Shown here in pieces: positions 28,701 to 36,815 of a DNA stretch of 64,000 bases; within the stretch, counting starts at the first letter, position 1; every line of letters begins with the position of its first letter. Below the pieces are notes generated by a model. That model saw only the letters and a list, made by a program, of their open reading frames with translations. It did no database searches and had not been told where the DNA came from. Origin of the DNA: Paludibacteraceae bacterium (GTDB taxonomy: Bacteria; Bacteroidota; Bacteroidia; Bacteroidales; Paludibacteraceae); NCBI GenBank assembly GCA_024399545.1, contig JAKSNS010000003.1, forward strand, positions 1 to 64,000, written 5' to 3'. The position numbers and the translations under genes are program-made.

Positions 28701-31700
28701 CAAAGCGTCACCTTGCATAACGCCCCAGTTCCAAAGTCGGATGGATTTGCCATCGCTTGACTCATAGACACCCCAGAGACGTTCCTCTATACCTGGTGCT
28801 GTCGAGCCAAGAGTGTCCCAACATTCAGGGGTGCGGCCAACGGTGTGAAGCTCGAAGTCCTCTGACCAAGGGGCAGTGATGACACCGCAACTTGTGACAA
28901 ACTGACCTGCGCTGTATTCAGGCGACTTGTCCGTAGCACTACAGAGAGCCGACAGATATACATTGTAGAAAGTAGATGGGTTGAGACCTGTTATGGTATA
29001 TGGATGGGTGTTTACGTCAATGGTCGTCTCAGCGCCGTTGGCAGGTACGCAACGGATGCGCCACTGGGTAGCCGTGCCTGATTCCGTCCAGTCAACGACG
29101 GCAGAGTTGGCGGTAATTGAGGAAATCGTGCCGTTCGAAGGCCTTGCGCAAGTTGGTGGAACGTCAATTGAGAGGTCGTCAAGATAGACTGCGGAGCCGT
29201 TAGGAACGGAGATGAAGATGTAACGTGCGTTATAGAAATCCTCATACTCAGGGTCAGCGATAATGTCGAAAGGAATATTTATTTCCGTCCAACTGTTGGC
29301 TTTGTTTATTGTGTATGTTGATACAATCTCGGCGGCTCCAGGATCGTCGGGGTCAAGGACTACACCCAACGTGACAGTTGTGTTGGCACGTGGCGCATAA
29401 GCCCATATTGACATCATGTAAGGTGCAAGCGAAATGACATTGAACTGAGGCGAAAGGATGCTGGCTGAGTTGACAAGCATTGAGGCACGGCCGGAACGTT
29501 GCTGGTCTGCCGCACGGGTGACTGAGCCTGTAGTACCGATAACATTCCAGCAGTTGGTAGCACCGTTCATCTCGAAATTCTCGAAGTAAGGAATGGTCTC
29601 TGTCACGCAATAGGTATGGAACGAACTTGGGGCCATCCAGTTCGAAGCCTCGCCGTTGGCGCAGATGGAACGTACGGTATAATAGTAGTCCGCATTTGCA
29701 CGGAGACCCGTGATGTTGACCATTGGGTTGGTGACAGTGTCGGACATAATGTCCGCGTCAATCTCCTTCTCTATGTCTATAGGGAACGAGGAGACGGCAA
29801 CCTGCCATGAGGATGCTATTGAGTTGATGTTCAGAATGGCAGATGATGATGTCAAATCAGTAACAACCGTAGATGTAGGAGGGGTGCATGCTACCTCTTC
29901 TATACGCAAGTCGTCGATGTATGGATAGTATTTAGCGTTTCCTCGTCCTAAGGTTGTGGTGAAACCCACATAGTAGTCGCCAGTGGCAGGAACGGTGAAG
30001 GTAGAGGCGTAGCGTTGGAAGGAATTGCCAGTTACGGTGTGCGTGCCTATTGTGGTAAGGTATGACGTGAGGGTACCAAGGTTGAACGTTAGGTCGTAAC
30101 TGTAGTCTGTCCGTGAGTCGTCGTACTTCTTAGCGTAAAGCGAAATCTGGTAATTGTGGTCTGCCTCAAGGTGTACATACGCCAAAGCGGTCATTGCGCC
30201 GGTAACGTAAGAGTGGACAGACGCGTTGGACGACGAGAGGCCCTTCCCTCCACGAGGGGTGTGGTTGAAGGTCTGGTTTATCGAAGACCCTGGAACTGAA
30301 CTGAAGACACTGAACGAGTCAACGTTATATACGGTCTGGATTGTGAAGCAACTATGGAGCGGGCCTACGTTGTAAGACTCGAAGTCGTCAGAATAAGGCA
30401 GTGGGGCGACGGCGCAGGTTGTCGTGAACAATACCGCGTCACACCAGTTCCCGTATTCCGAGCCACAGACGCGGCGCGCGTGTACGGAATATGTGGTGGA
30501 AGGTGTCAGGCCTGTGAGCATCAGTGTCGCTGATGACGATGACAAAGGCTGTGTCGTGGTTGGGTCGAAACCCTGTGGGCCATAGACATACTGCCATGAG
30601 GTGGCAGTTGAGTCGGTGACGGTTATGCGTGCGGCGACGTCGGTTATGTCAGAGATGGTCACGCCGTTACCCACGAGGTCGCGGCATGAAGGGATGACAT
30701 CTACCACAACGTCGTCAACGTAGATTATTGGCTCGGTGCTTTCTGAGGCACGTGCCAACAGGGCTATACGTCCCGTCGTGCCTGTGTAACTGTCGAATAG
30801 CACCTCGTGCCGACGGTAGAAATTGCTTGAGACTGGGAAAGAATCAATAGGCACAAACGTGTTTATGTCAGTTGGGTTCGTGATGACGCCAACGATGAAA
30901 TTGTGCGACGAGGTGATTTCCTGCATACGGGCGTAGAAGGTGATACGCAGGTTGTTGATTGGGTACGACGACTCAATCTCAGGAAGGATTGCCATCTGGT
31001 AGTCTCCGTAATTATACAAGACGGATTGGTAAGGATAGAAACGGAGTGAACCAGAACCCGTATGAGCATAGTCGGCCGAAGCAGCCACGTTAGGGTAATA
31101 GTTTATTGACTGGTTGGCATTGTTGAGACGCAACCAGCAGAGAGGTAGCGGATTAGCCATAACCGAGAGTTCCGCGGTCTCAAAACCGCACGTATAAGGA
31201 AGTGTCGTGACAGCGAGGCACGAGGTTGTGAACGTCTGGCTGAAAGGAACAGAGTCAGCAAACTGGTCACCAGGACAAAGCGAGCGGACGTAACCAGTGA
31301 TTGAATAGACCGTGGCAGGGGTTAGGCTTGCGAGATTGACCGTAGGTGAGGTAACGGTGTCTGTGACGCTGGCTATTATGCTGTTGTTCTGCGTGAGGGT
31401 GTAATTCACAGCCCATCGCGTCTCCGTGTTGCCGGGGTTCCAAAGCAAATCAACGTCGGTTGAGGTTGGATTGGCGATACGGATATCAGAAACCTTCATA
31501 CACGAAGGTGTCAGCCTGACCTCAATGTCATCAAAATACATCGTCGCTCCGTTCTCCGAGACACCCTCTACTAGGATGTACATATTCCCCGAAGTAGGTA
31601 TCACATATTCGTAATTATACCAAATGTTTGCCGCAGGTTCGGCAGGAAACGACTGGTAATGAAGCGGAACTGTGCCGAGGAGCGTTGCACCTGCTATGCT

Positions 31701-33107
31701 GTTGTACGAAGGCGATGCCCAGAAACGTAATGACTCCAACTGGTACTGTGGAAGGTTCTGCCTATAGACCCAAACCGAAAGCGAGTATTTGCCAGCCTGA
31801 TCTACGGGGATTTGGCGTGAACTAAGGTATGAGACGTTGCCCGTAGGTTGGTTTTGCAGTGCCATGGCGTTTGCGCCTGAATGTGTCTGCGTGTTAGTCG
31901 ATGAGAAAGGAATTGCGGTTGAGGTGTTCTGCGCCTTTGTCATCCAACCTGTCTCCCAACAAGAAAGGATGGTGTTAGGTGCGGTAAGGTCGTCGAACGA
32001 CTCGACGAACAACGGCGATGTTGCCGCCGTGCATTTCGTAGTGAAGTTTATCGTCGTGCCACAGAGTTCCGAAGAGTCTGTAGGCGAGCATATCCCACGG
32101 AGGCTCAGCGAATATTCGGTGTTAGGCGTAAGTCCTGTGAGCGTAAACGGGTTGGTCGTAGCAAGCAGGCTGTAGGAGCTGTTGCCTGACGTGACATAGA
32201 CACGGCAGTTGCCGGCGTTGGTGGTTGTCCACGAGAGTGTCGCGGTGTTTGGTTGGATGTTGGTTATCGCGAAATCCTCTGGACGGATACAGGTTGGTAT
32301 CTGGCGAAGGGAGACATCGTCGATATAAACGTCTGACTCTATGCCCGAAGGAATGCTGATTGCTATTGTCGCTGAAGCAAGGACCGGTTGGGTCGTGCCT
32401 GCCGTGTTCATTCGGATTTCGTGCCAGTTAAGGTCGGAGAGTTCCCCGAAATAAAGAGGCTCGAAAGATGAACCGATGTCGGCAGGGTCCGTAACTATAC
32501 CTATCTGCACTGGGATGTTGCCGTTTTGGACTGAGGCTGCCTTGACCCACAACGAACATTCAATCATATTTGAAGCGACGTTTATCTCTGGGAAGACGAA
32601 GTAGGCGCTCTCTGACGACGAGACGTGCAACGAGAGACCCTTGCCGAAACGTCCCACGTAAGTTATCGAGGCACTGTTTGAATAGGTGCAACGTGGAGGT
32701 GCGGTCAATGTGTCGAAGTCCTGGGTGTAAGGGGCTGGCATAACCTCACAAAGCGTGGTGAACGTTATCGTTGCTGTGCTTGAGTAACCTGATGACGAGG
32801 CGTTGCAGTTGCCGGTCAGTTCAGCCGTGTAAGTCGTGTTTGCTGTCAGGCTGTTGACGTTGCACGACATATTAGGTGCTGATAGTGCGTTGTCCTGATA
32901 GACGGTGACGCGGTTCTGGTCTTTGATGCTCAGGGTATAGACCGTCGGCACGTCTCGCCCGGGGCTTAGCCCCCAGTTCAGAGTCACACTGGTCGCCTTG
33001 AGGTCCGAAATCGATAGGTTTTCGGGCGACTGGCAATCCGGCATCTGCTGCGCCGATAGCGTTAGTACACAGCACAATGCCAGGAACGAAAGAAGCATGT
33101 TTCTCAT
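22710..33107 (-). CDS. Giant T9SS adhesin-like protein 1 (11 FN3/jelly-roll units)
   Basis: A 3,465-residue uninterrupted frame. The ATG at 33107 starts a signal peptide (MRNMLLSFLALCCVL, ending LSAQ). Residues about 25-3010 hold 11 units, each a fibronectin-III-like domain (SVTLNW ... NTTYTAEL) followed by a choice-of-anchor-J/MAM-like jelly roll that opens with PYxxDFE and closes with VYIDDVSL-type strands. Residues about 3012-3385 hold six Ig-like repeats (DTICHGGSYNF, GCDSTVEL). The last 78 residues are a T9SS type A sorting domain (VVPNPLTLGATAFVYG, GLYHIRLT). The protein should pass the Sec and type IX systems to the cell surface; adhesion or matrix binding is inferred. Module order is the same as in the second giant protein. 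Confidence 0.88.
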   Translation of the reverse strand: MRNMLLSFLALCCVLTLSAQQMPDCQSPENLSISDLKATSVTLNWGLSPGRDVPTVYTLSIKDQNRVTVYQDNALSAPNMSCNVNSLTANTTYTAELTGNCNASSSGYSSTATITFTTLCEVMPAPYTQDFDTLTAPPRCTYSNSASITYVGRFGKGLSLHVSSSESAYFVFPEINVASNMIECSLWVKAASVQNGNIPVQIGIVTDPADIGSSFEPLYFGELSDLNWHEIRMNTAGTTQPVLASATIAISIPSGIESDVYIDDVSLRQIPTCIRPEDFAITNIQPNTATLSWTTTNAGNCRVYVTSGNSSYSLLATTNPFTLTGLTPNTEYSLSLRGICSPTDSSELCGTTINFTTKCTAATSPLFVESFDDLTAPNTILSCWETGWMTKAQNTSTAIPFSSTNTQTHSGANAMALQNQPTGNVSYLSSRQIPVDQAGKYSLSVWVYRQNLPQYQLESLRFWASPSYNSIAGATLLGTVPLHYQSFPAEPAANIWYNYEYVIPTSGNMYILVEGVSENGATMYFDDIEVRLTPSCMKVSDIRIANPTSTDVDLLWNPGNTETRWAVNYTLTQNNSIIASVTDTVTSPTVNLASLTPATVYSITGYVRSLCPGDQFADSVPFSQTFTTSCLAVTTLPYTCGFETAELSVMANPLPLCWLRLNNANQSINYYPNVAASADYAHTGSGSLRFYPYQSVLYNYGDYQMAILPEIESSYPINNLRITFYARMQEITSSHNFIVGVITNPTDINTFVPIDSFPVSSNFYRRHEVLFDSYTGTTGRIALLARASESTEPIIYVDDVVVDVIPSCRDLVGNGVTISDITDVAARITVTDSTATSWQYVYGPQGFDPTTTQPLSSSSATLMLTGLTPSTTYSVHARRVCGSEYGNWCDAVLFTTTCAVAPLPYSDDFESYNVGPLHSCFTIQTVYNVDSFSVFSSVPGSSINQTFNHTPRGGKGLSSSNASVHSYVTGAMTALAYVHLEADHNYQISLYAKKYDDSRTDYSYDLTFNLGTLTSYLTTIGTHTVTGNSFQRYASTFTVPATGDYYVGFTTTLGRGNAKYYPYIDDLRIEEVACTPPTSTVVTDLTSSSAILNINSIASSWQVAVSSFPIDIEKEIDADIMSDTVTNPMVNITGLRANADYYYTVRSICANGEASNWMAPSSFHTYCVTETIPYFENFEMNGATNCWNVIGTTGSVTRAADQQRSGRASMLVNSASILSPQFNVISLAPYMMSIWAYAPRANTTVTLGVVLDPDDPGAAEIVSTYTINKANSWTEINIPFDIIADPEYEDFYNARYIFISVPNGSAVYLDDLSIDVPPTCARPSNGTISSITANSAVVDWTESGTATQWRIRCVPANGAETTIDVNTHPYTITGLNPSTFYNVYLSALCSATDKSPEYSAGQFVTSCGVITAPWSEDFELHTVGRTPECWDTLGSTAPGIEERLWGVYESSDGKSIRLWNWGVMQGDALINSPEIAIPATGSYELVYDYSHQASSGPLIVNIRRGALTYTQLASHANTGESTSEDYTPIAYHSNTIPLTAYAGDTVRIQFMNVTDWVSGAIFVDNIQIRAINPCTTPSVDIRALTDVSARFQISDSVHTSWQYAYGPEGFDPSTVQSTTTSSYGISLTGLTPFTFYDLCVRSVCGSGSYSEWVRFSFQTTLTPTAIPYSTDFSNPEDNDLWIREGDAVNYFVFGNDPAALINSTHALYVTSDGLHYDYDVSVNSMSCITRLFSFEDGLYNIEFDWQCTGGKYVLNGVADYGRFYLMPAYADVLPQGQGMYYSYYFWDDDIIPLDGNTHIELKAGMNHTSTVVDMTGRAGAYRLVFFWFTEQDGGASHYPLSVANLSLSEVACNPLYNIAVPHENITQTSIDVHCSKRETSAPLRWVVSTSALIADSVLSGTSPSADFTINGLLPSSQYYLFVRSECSATEVSPWINVPFRTLCGPVTNYPVTEDFEDSSFPPYCWSAAGWSRYNNRPYTYAHGNGCAHAGYGTNAPLVSPELSFEADRQYYVSFWLLRSSNVNYTDRMDVYVSPSTSITDGTLLQSYITYDPNVNIDELVFYNIDIPEGLSGTYHIIFAATATGGSQTTYLDDVTFDIYPRCRDIKAAPAVVSRTATTVTLSAENHGYTVLQFGIAPYSTNVTTDDIATIVDTSFISGLTPNTAYAIYARGICTYSDDTTAWSPAAIVTTRVDDCYAPDGLSFVTQTSDTMASIKWNAVPDATYYQVVLTSAASSDTFTTTETSIVLSSLTANTTYTFTVRGNCVSQQFTAWSTLRFTTLQTPATMPYHTGFEPTDDNALWHTVSSAFSNFTIGTDGGGRHTGAQGLYISADGHTYSQTCPSGPGGEHIYGVAYMTRTLYFDEAGNYEVGFDWKCDPISDRTYGYYDAYGRAYIAPVGVVLPADASTYYSAYPSGSIELASQMTGSQTWQRASFVVDVPEAGYRDIVFQWYSFSKYGDAQDYDLSDYPLAIDNLDISYLHCLAVNNVKVQNYSDTCATFVVSRSVPLGLEYAIETVDVEDSIQTVYTANSDTIMVNGLSPETNYFFFVRQVCDSVYSSSWRRVSFRTTNAPAVLPYVCDFEDNDENNRWLFFQNQQNQLVIGTNANGDGTKSLYVSSDGFTNTYNNTAKSYAFATRTFYLPAGDYYVSYDWRNAGESNHDYTRMFFYPADIELPVGTFLFGLGPSDLPYQAIAADGGSQLVDDPVMSNMENRVTITTEGSYNLVVAWQNDHIDGDNPPFALDNIVVHQTSCNPPTVSVVSELQAEGLSSAIISQNHGQSDLVYAVSTTKDFSGALSIDTIPNFSGQDTFLLAGTSPSTAYYLVSRSLCSADDYSVRSVTPFITPCGLITSFPYHEGFESVSTTYVPGMASSICWTPFGASAASNGNPRYQATTTSQNVHEGSRALQLTAHRTNAMTLTLPEMADISTLRLSFYVRYTDAKNAPTLTAGYMTDPDDESTFVAVLATTASTTYTNYTVNMTEAPAGSRFAFRFVGGNTNGKTAYLDNVNVFHVVDGDSYTDTVCFSEDYVAHRFSIPADSIPVGVSTHYLTVPGSSLAVPDTIYTLTLLKRAEAISTFYDTICGGNAYVSGIWNIPNPVTRRYHQVYPGASVFGCDSTVELFLEVVPVSNVILDTICHGGSYNFGGQSLTTSGLYTRTYQTTHGCTATDSLYLTVVEDSVFSAYQICYNELPYRWNGRDYYTSGRHTTTITGPHGCPQTAVLDLTVYSSDTTLYVSLCEGGMVFVIDTTISEAGNYTLHRVNPIGCDVNYHIVVTETAIEPEDIYDVACQDKPYTRYGITSLIVTQDTIVTITTRTMDNMCDSVANIHLTYHATQYSDTTAHLGPDGTFTWHNQTYTRAGDYIDTLSDIDGCDSIVTLHLAVGVDDVIDINISVVPNPLTLGATAFVYGDFGEIETVEVLNQLGQLVESFTPQTYPIELSGFTAAGLYHIRLTASDGRVYMRKLIVR

Positions 33108-33178
33108 AATTGTATCGTTTTTGTTTTGATATACGTAAGTTTGCGATCCTCTAAAACAATTCAAGAATATATTCGGGT

Positions 33179-33210
33179 GCAAAGTTACGGATTTTTTTTG
33201 AAAACACAAA
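33179..33210 (-). promoter_or_regulatory. Promoter of giant gene 1
   Basis: Minus strand: TTTG at 33210-33207, 19 bases, TAACTTTGC at 33187-33179. It leaves a leader of about 65 bases before the ATG at 33107. The rest of 33108-33419 holds repeat ends and the divergent promoter of the next gene. Confidence 0.75.
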
Positions 33211-33233
33211 ATTTATTGACACAAAAATAAAGC

Positions 33234-33280
33234 CTCTATAACGTTTCGCATGTAATACCAATTCATTATTTAACCCTGAC
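33234..33280. repeat. MITE end plus 25-base dispersed repeat
   Basis: 33234-33252 (CTCTATAACGTTTCGCATG) is the inverted form of the right end of the MITE-like family. Directly next to it, 33256-33280 is the inverted copy of 20465-20489 (24 of 25 bases). Confidence 0.6.
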
Positions 33281-33323
33281 AAAATTCATTACAGCCTCCC
33301 AAAAAAAATTTTCCCCGAAACCC

Positions 33324-33355
33324 TTGCCTATATCAAAAAAACTCCTTACCTTTGC
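33324..33355 (+). promoter_or_regulatory. Promoter of the C-rich hypothetical gene
   Basis: TTG at 33324-33326, 20 bases, then TACCTTTGC at 33347-33355, about 65 bases upstream of the ATG at 33420. Confidence 0.6.
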
Positions 33356-33419
33356 ACTACCAACCCCATACGGACAGTGAATATGATTATCAACAACTTA
33401 CAGCCAAACCAACGACAAA

Positions 33420-33986
33420 ATGCGTGACTACACCTTCGACAGTATGCCAATCTCCTCAATCTCCGGCAAACTCAGCCGCAAGAGTGACGTCTATTACCGC
33501 ACCATAAACGGGAAAATCTACGCATACCTCCTCTGGAACCCCAACACCAAACCGCCAACCCTCGGAACCCTCCGCACACGCCAAATCTTCAAAACCGCCA
33601 CACTCTACACCTCCCTCGACCTTAAACTCCCCTTCAAACGCAAAGAATGGGAACAAAGAATGCACGAGCACAACCGCCTCGCCCTCCGCCTAAACCCCGA
33701 CTTCGCACGACACCCCGAAAACTACAACAAACACAACGACCCGCAACACCTACGCCCCTACACCTCAGTGCGTTACTTCATCCTCGCAACCTACACCCAT
33801 GCCCTGAAATCCCTCACCACAAACCGCCCGCAACTCACCCTTACCACAAAAAACCGCCCACAGCTCACCACCGAAATCCTCTCACTCTTCATCCGCCTCA
33901 ACCTCTTCACCGACCGCCTCGCCTTCGACGGCCGCCAACCCGTTTACATCCCTCACTCCTCAGCTCCTCCCCGTTTCCCCACCTGA
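33420..33986 (+). CDS. Hypothetical basic protein with extreme C-rich coding strand
   Basis: Unrecognised, 188 residues, rich in Arg, Lys, Thr, Pro and Leu, no signal peptide. A promoter precedes it, which supports a real gene. The coding strand is strikingly rich in C and poor in G (codons such as CTC, ACC, CGC, CCC dominate), unlike any neighbour. Two near-copies of a NRPQLT segment lie at about residues 134-139 and 144-149. A second long frame overlaps it in +2, a by-product of the composition. It stands between the giant gene (divergent) and a fimbrillin-like remnant. Confidence 0.5.
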   Translation: MRDYTFDSMPISSISGKLSRKSDVYYRTINGKIYAYLLWNPNTKPPTLGTLRTRQIFKTATLYTSLDLKLPFKRKEWEQRMHEHNRLALRLNPDFARHPENYNKHNDPQHLRPYTSVRYFILATYTHALKSLTTNRPQLTLTTKNRPQLTTEILSLFIRLNLFTDRLAFDGRQPVYIPHSSAPPRFPT

Positions 33987-34097
33987 CCATCTCGAAATTT
34001 GCCATTTTCATCCCTCTCTCCCCTGAATTAGATATGGACAAAAAAAACAATTCCCAAAAAACCATACGGCTCTTTGAGAATTGCTTTTTATCTACTT

Positions 34098-34592
34098 TTA
34101 TTCTTCAAAAATATCCCAATCTGTGCCAACAGTATATATTTTGTTGACCTCAAGTACATTATTTACTTGCCCAAGGTTCAAATGCTTACAACCCATTTCA
34201 TGATCATATTCATCAAAAAGACGAATCCTGAGATAATAATATTCCACCGCTGCTGGTACAGCAACATAAATGAAATCACCTTCGTTTCTTGGTTCTGGAA
34301 AATTAATATCCCTTGAATCTGTCACATCAGAGTAAAACATTGCTATATATCTTTTCAGCTCAGTTTCTTCTTCCTGAGATTCAACAACCCGAAACTTACC
34401 ACTAAGGGGTACATCACTAAAGAGATTAACGGTTTTTACGCCATCACAAGGAATAGTGATTTTCAGCACTGCGAAGATGTTGTAGAATGTAAGATACTTG
34501 TCATTGCTGACTGCGTACATTGGCAGATGCTTAACTCCATTATCTTCTTTATAAAAAGGAATCTCCGTATGTAACTCTGCTGTATTTCCCAA
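34098..34592 (-). pseudogene. 5'-truncated fimbrillin-like protein remnant
   Basis: About 164 codons open on the minus strand with an in-frame TGA just upstream and only a TTG at 34592 as start; the first in-frame ATG is at codon 25. YNIFAVLKITIPCDGVKTVNLFSDVPLSGKF, given here as FAVLKI, GVKTVNLFS and LSGKF, has the look of the core of Bacteroidota fimbrillin (Mfa/FimA-like) domains. The signal peptide and N-terminal half of such proteins are missing. A promoter-like TAATTTTGC lies at 34624-34616, and the ATG after it opens a different frame, consistent with a deletion or frameshift. No pilus assembly genes lie nearby. Confidence 0.5.
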
Positions 34593-34615
34593 AGGATTTT
34601 CGATATCATTTCAGT

Positions 34616-34624
34616 GCAAAATTA
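34616..34624 (-). promoter_or_regulatory. -7 box upstream of the fimbrillin-like remnant
   Basis: TAATTTTGC on the minus strand at 34624-34616. The first ATG after it (34606) runs into a stop in a different frame from the remnant. Confidence 0.35.
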
Positions 34625-34752
34625 CGAACTTTTTCGGAAACAACCAAACACTTCAACAAAAATTTCCTAACAATCACCCAACCTTATCGCAATAAATGCG
34701 CATACACACAGCCAAACGCCTGTCCATCTTGTGTTTATGTATCCTGTTACTG

Positions 34753-36552
34753 TCAATTCTTCCATTTAACTGCTAATCTTTCAAAGTAATCCGACCTAAT
34801 GAGTTTATCAGATAATTGGAATGCTTTATCTTCGTTATAGGGTCTCTTTGCTTTTGGATTCAATAAGTCTTTTCCGAAGCCTCGCCAATAATATGTACTA
34901 TCACATCCAATTAAACTTATGATAGTTGGGAAAATGTCCATTTGGTAAGCTTGCTCGTTGGTGATTTGTTTTTTGTGGATAAAAGGCGAATATATTATAA
35001 GTGGGGTACTATTTTGGGACACGTTGTATTGTTCGCCAAAAGACACGCAATAATTACTAAATTCAGACCTGATGTCCGTATCAAAAATAGTATGATCTCC
35101 AGTGATTACTATGGTGGAATTAGACAGAACGCTGTCAGTGTCGATTGAGGATAGGAAATTCCCCATACACGAATCAGTGTAATGGACGCTACGTAAATAA
35201 TTCCTCATAACCTCAGGCATGTGGGTGTTGAGAGATATTGTGGAATTAGGATCGCACCATTTAAATGGGGTATGTGATGCTATAGTTACAACTAATACAT
35301 ATTCATATTCAGAATATACAGAATCCAATAAATTGAAAGAGTCTCCATCATTGCCTTTTATAACGAAGTTTTGTTTAATGCCATAAGCATCACTCATCCT
35401 TTTTTGATTCCAACATCCGAGGTCACCAGGAATTATAAGACACGAGCACTCAAACAATTCACTCAATGAAGGATAGGTGTTCCCTGGGAACCTAAAACAA
35501 GTGGCTCCTTTGTCTATTGGCAACACTCCTGTATTGACTATCATCTGACCATCTCCGGAAGTACCTCCACGAGTTTGCCTTTTTACGTTCTTAGACCAAA
35601 AGATATTTTCGTGTGTTCTAATGAAATTCATTATGTTGGGGGTAGTGTAATCTGTGATTGCCCAGTATTCAAAACTTTCAAATAAGATGATATACAATCT
35701 GGATTTTGGAATGCTTTTGAGAGTTGTTTTTTCGTTGAAAAGTACGCTTGCCTCTTTCTTTTCGAGGTCGCTCAATTCATAGCTTTCAGAATTGAAAGGC
35801 AATTCCAACAAATCAATGAATGTATTTATCAAGCCGTGTGCGACAGAAGTTTGTGATATATAGTTCACACAAGTAAACCCCCAAAAGGTTCTTATACCAT
35901 TCTCGGAAAATGGATTATAGTATCTTGACGTTTTGCCTGATATATCTGTTGCATCCCGAACAATGAGTTGTTTGTCAAACACCAATGTTCCCAAGATATG
36001 CAAAAATATTGATAATGCGACGATTACCCCTCCTACTGCCAAAACGCAGCGTGATTTGAATGCTGTTAAGGTTGTATCTGAAAAACGAATGGCAATGATC
36101 AGTAAGATTAAAGGTAATAACATTATGAGGTCATTAGGACGAACCAGAGTAAAAATGCTGTCCCAAAAGCCGTTCATATTGCCTATCATTGTAAATGAAT
36201 AAGCATCTAAAAATATTGAATTGGCTCGGAAATAAATTAGTTCGGCAAATGACCATAACAACAGGATAAGGCATGGAACTATAAGCCAATATTTATTCTT
36301 AATAAAAACAACAGCGGCAGACAAAAACAACGCTATACTGATTTTAGGAAGGTAGAATGACCAAAAAGCAAGGGGATTTTTATATATTGAGGATATCAGT
36401 ATAGCTTGGAAAGCTTGAAAGTGAAAAATCACACATTGGAGAAAAATGGATACAGCAAAAACGACTATCAGTATTGCTAATTTGTGATATTCAGATGTTT
36501 TGAAGTGCATATATTTGTTGGGGTTTAAGAAGTTAATAAACGACGTAAACAT
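34753..36552 (-). CDS. LTA-synthase-like membrane sulfatase / phosphotransferase
   Basis: A 599-residue inner-membrane protein with five hydrophobic segments in the first 190 residues (for example LAILIVVFAVSIFLQCVIF, IALFLSAAVVFI, LIMLLPLILLIIAI) and an extracytoplasmic alkaline-phosphatase-superfamily domain. Active-site features: metal-ligand Glu in ILFESFEYW, candidate nucleophile Thr in RGGTSGDGQ, VTIASHTPF, and TGDHT with metal ligands Asp/His. Family members move phosphoglycerol or phosphoethanolamine groups onto envelope glycans or lipids; the acceptor here cannot be read. A second possible start, 14 codons in, lies at 36510. Monocistronic, with a -7 box at 36643-36635. Confidence 0.8.
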   Translation of the reverse strand: MFTSFINFLNPNKYMHFKTSEYHKLAILIVVFAVSIFLQCVIFHFQAFQAILISSIYKNPLAFWSFYLPKISIALFLSAAVVFIKNKYWLIVPCLILLLWSFAELIYFRANSIFLDAYSFTMIGNMNGFWDSIFTLVRPNDLIMLLPLILLIIAIRFSDTTLTAFKSRCVLAVGGVIVALSIFLHILGTLVFDKQLIVRDATDISGKTSRYYNPFSENGIRTFWGFTCVNYISQTSVAHGLINTFIDLLELPFNSESYELSDLEKKEASVLFNEKTTLKSIPKSRLYIILFESFEYWAITDYTTPNIMNFIRTHENIFWSKNVKRQTRGGTSGDGQMIVNTGVLPIDKGATCFRFPGNTYPSLSELFECSCLIIPGDLGCWNQKRMSDAYGIKQNFVIKGNDGDSFNLLDSVYSEYEYVLVVTIASHTPFKWCDPNSTISLNTHMPEVMRNYLRSVHYTDSCMGNFLSSIDTDSVLSNSTIVITGDHTIFDTDIRSEFSNYCVSFGEQYNVSQNSTPLIIYSPFIHKKQITNEQAYQMDIFPTIISLIGCDSTYYWRGFGKDLLNPKAKRPYNEDKAFQLSDKLIRSDYFERLAVKWKN

Positions 36553-36632
36553 TTAAAAACAAATGGTATATAAGTTACTTTTATGGGATTTTTTACTGTC
36601 ATTGTGACATATAAAAAGTCTTTCATAACAAA

Positions 36633-36687
36633 GTGCAAAGGTACGAATTTTATCTCATAAATCGGCAAATTTTTCAAAGAAAATAAT
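36633..36687 (-). promoter_or_regulatory. Promoter module, shared with 60754-60808
   Basis: Minus strand: TTTG at 36669-36666, 22 bases, TACCTTTGC at 36643-36635. The whole 55-base stretch is about 90% identical to 60754-60808, which stands in the same position before the lipoprotein gene at 60641. Confidence 0.6.
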
Positions 36688-36692
36688 GAGGT

Positions 36693-36757
36693 TCCACAAC
36701 GTTTCGTGTGGGTGATTTCGCCTAAGGGGTTAGCGGGATGGCTTAGCTGACGCACGC
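36693..36757. repeat. MITE end and 32-base repeat block
   Basis: 36693-36713 resembles the inverted MITE end (ACAACGTTTCGTGTGGGT) and 36726-36757 repeats the block at 14890-14920 almost exactly. Together they occupy part of the gene-free stretch 36553-36989. Confidence 0.55.
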
Positions 36758-36815
36758 AATAGAACTACCCTTTATTGGAGTTTACGAAATTTTGTATATT
36801 TTATGTGAGCTGAGC

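Noticed and set aside
22710..33107. Several separate adhesin genes or a misassembly
   Set aside because: The frame is open without interruption for 10.4 kb, with one signal peptide at the start and one sorting domain at the end, and a paralog of nearly the same length exists 5.8 kb away.
33647..34147. A 166-codon frame overlapping the C-rich hypothetical gene
   Set aside because: It is a Pro/His/Thr-rich by-product of the C-rich strand, starts inside the other frame and has no promoter of its own.
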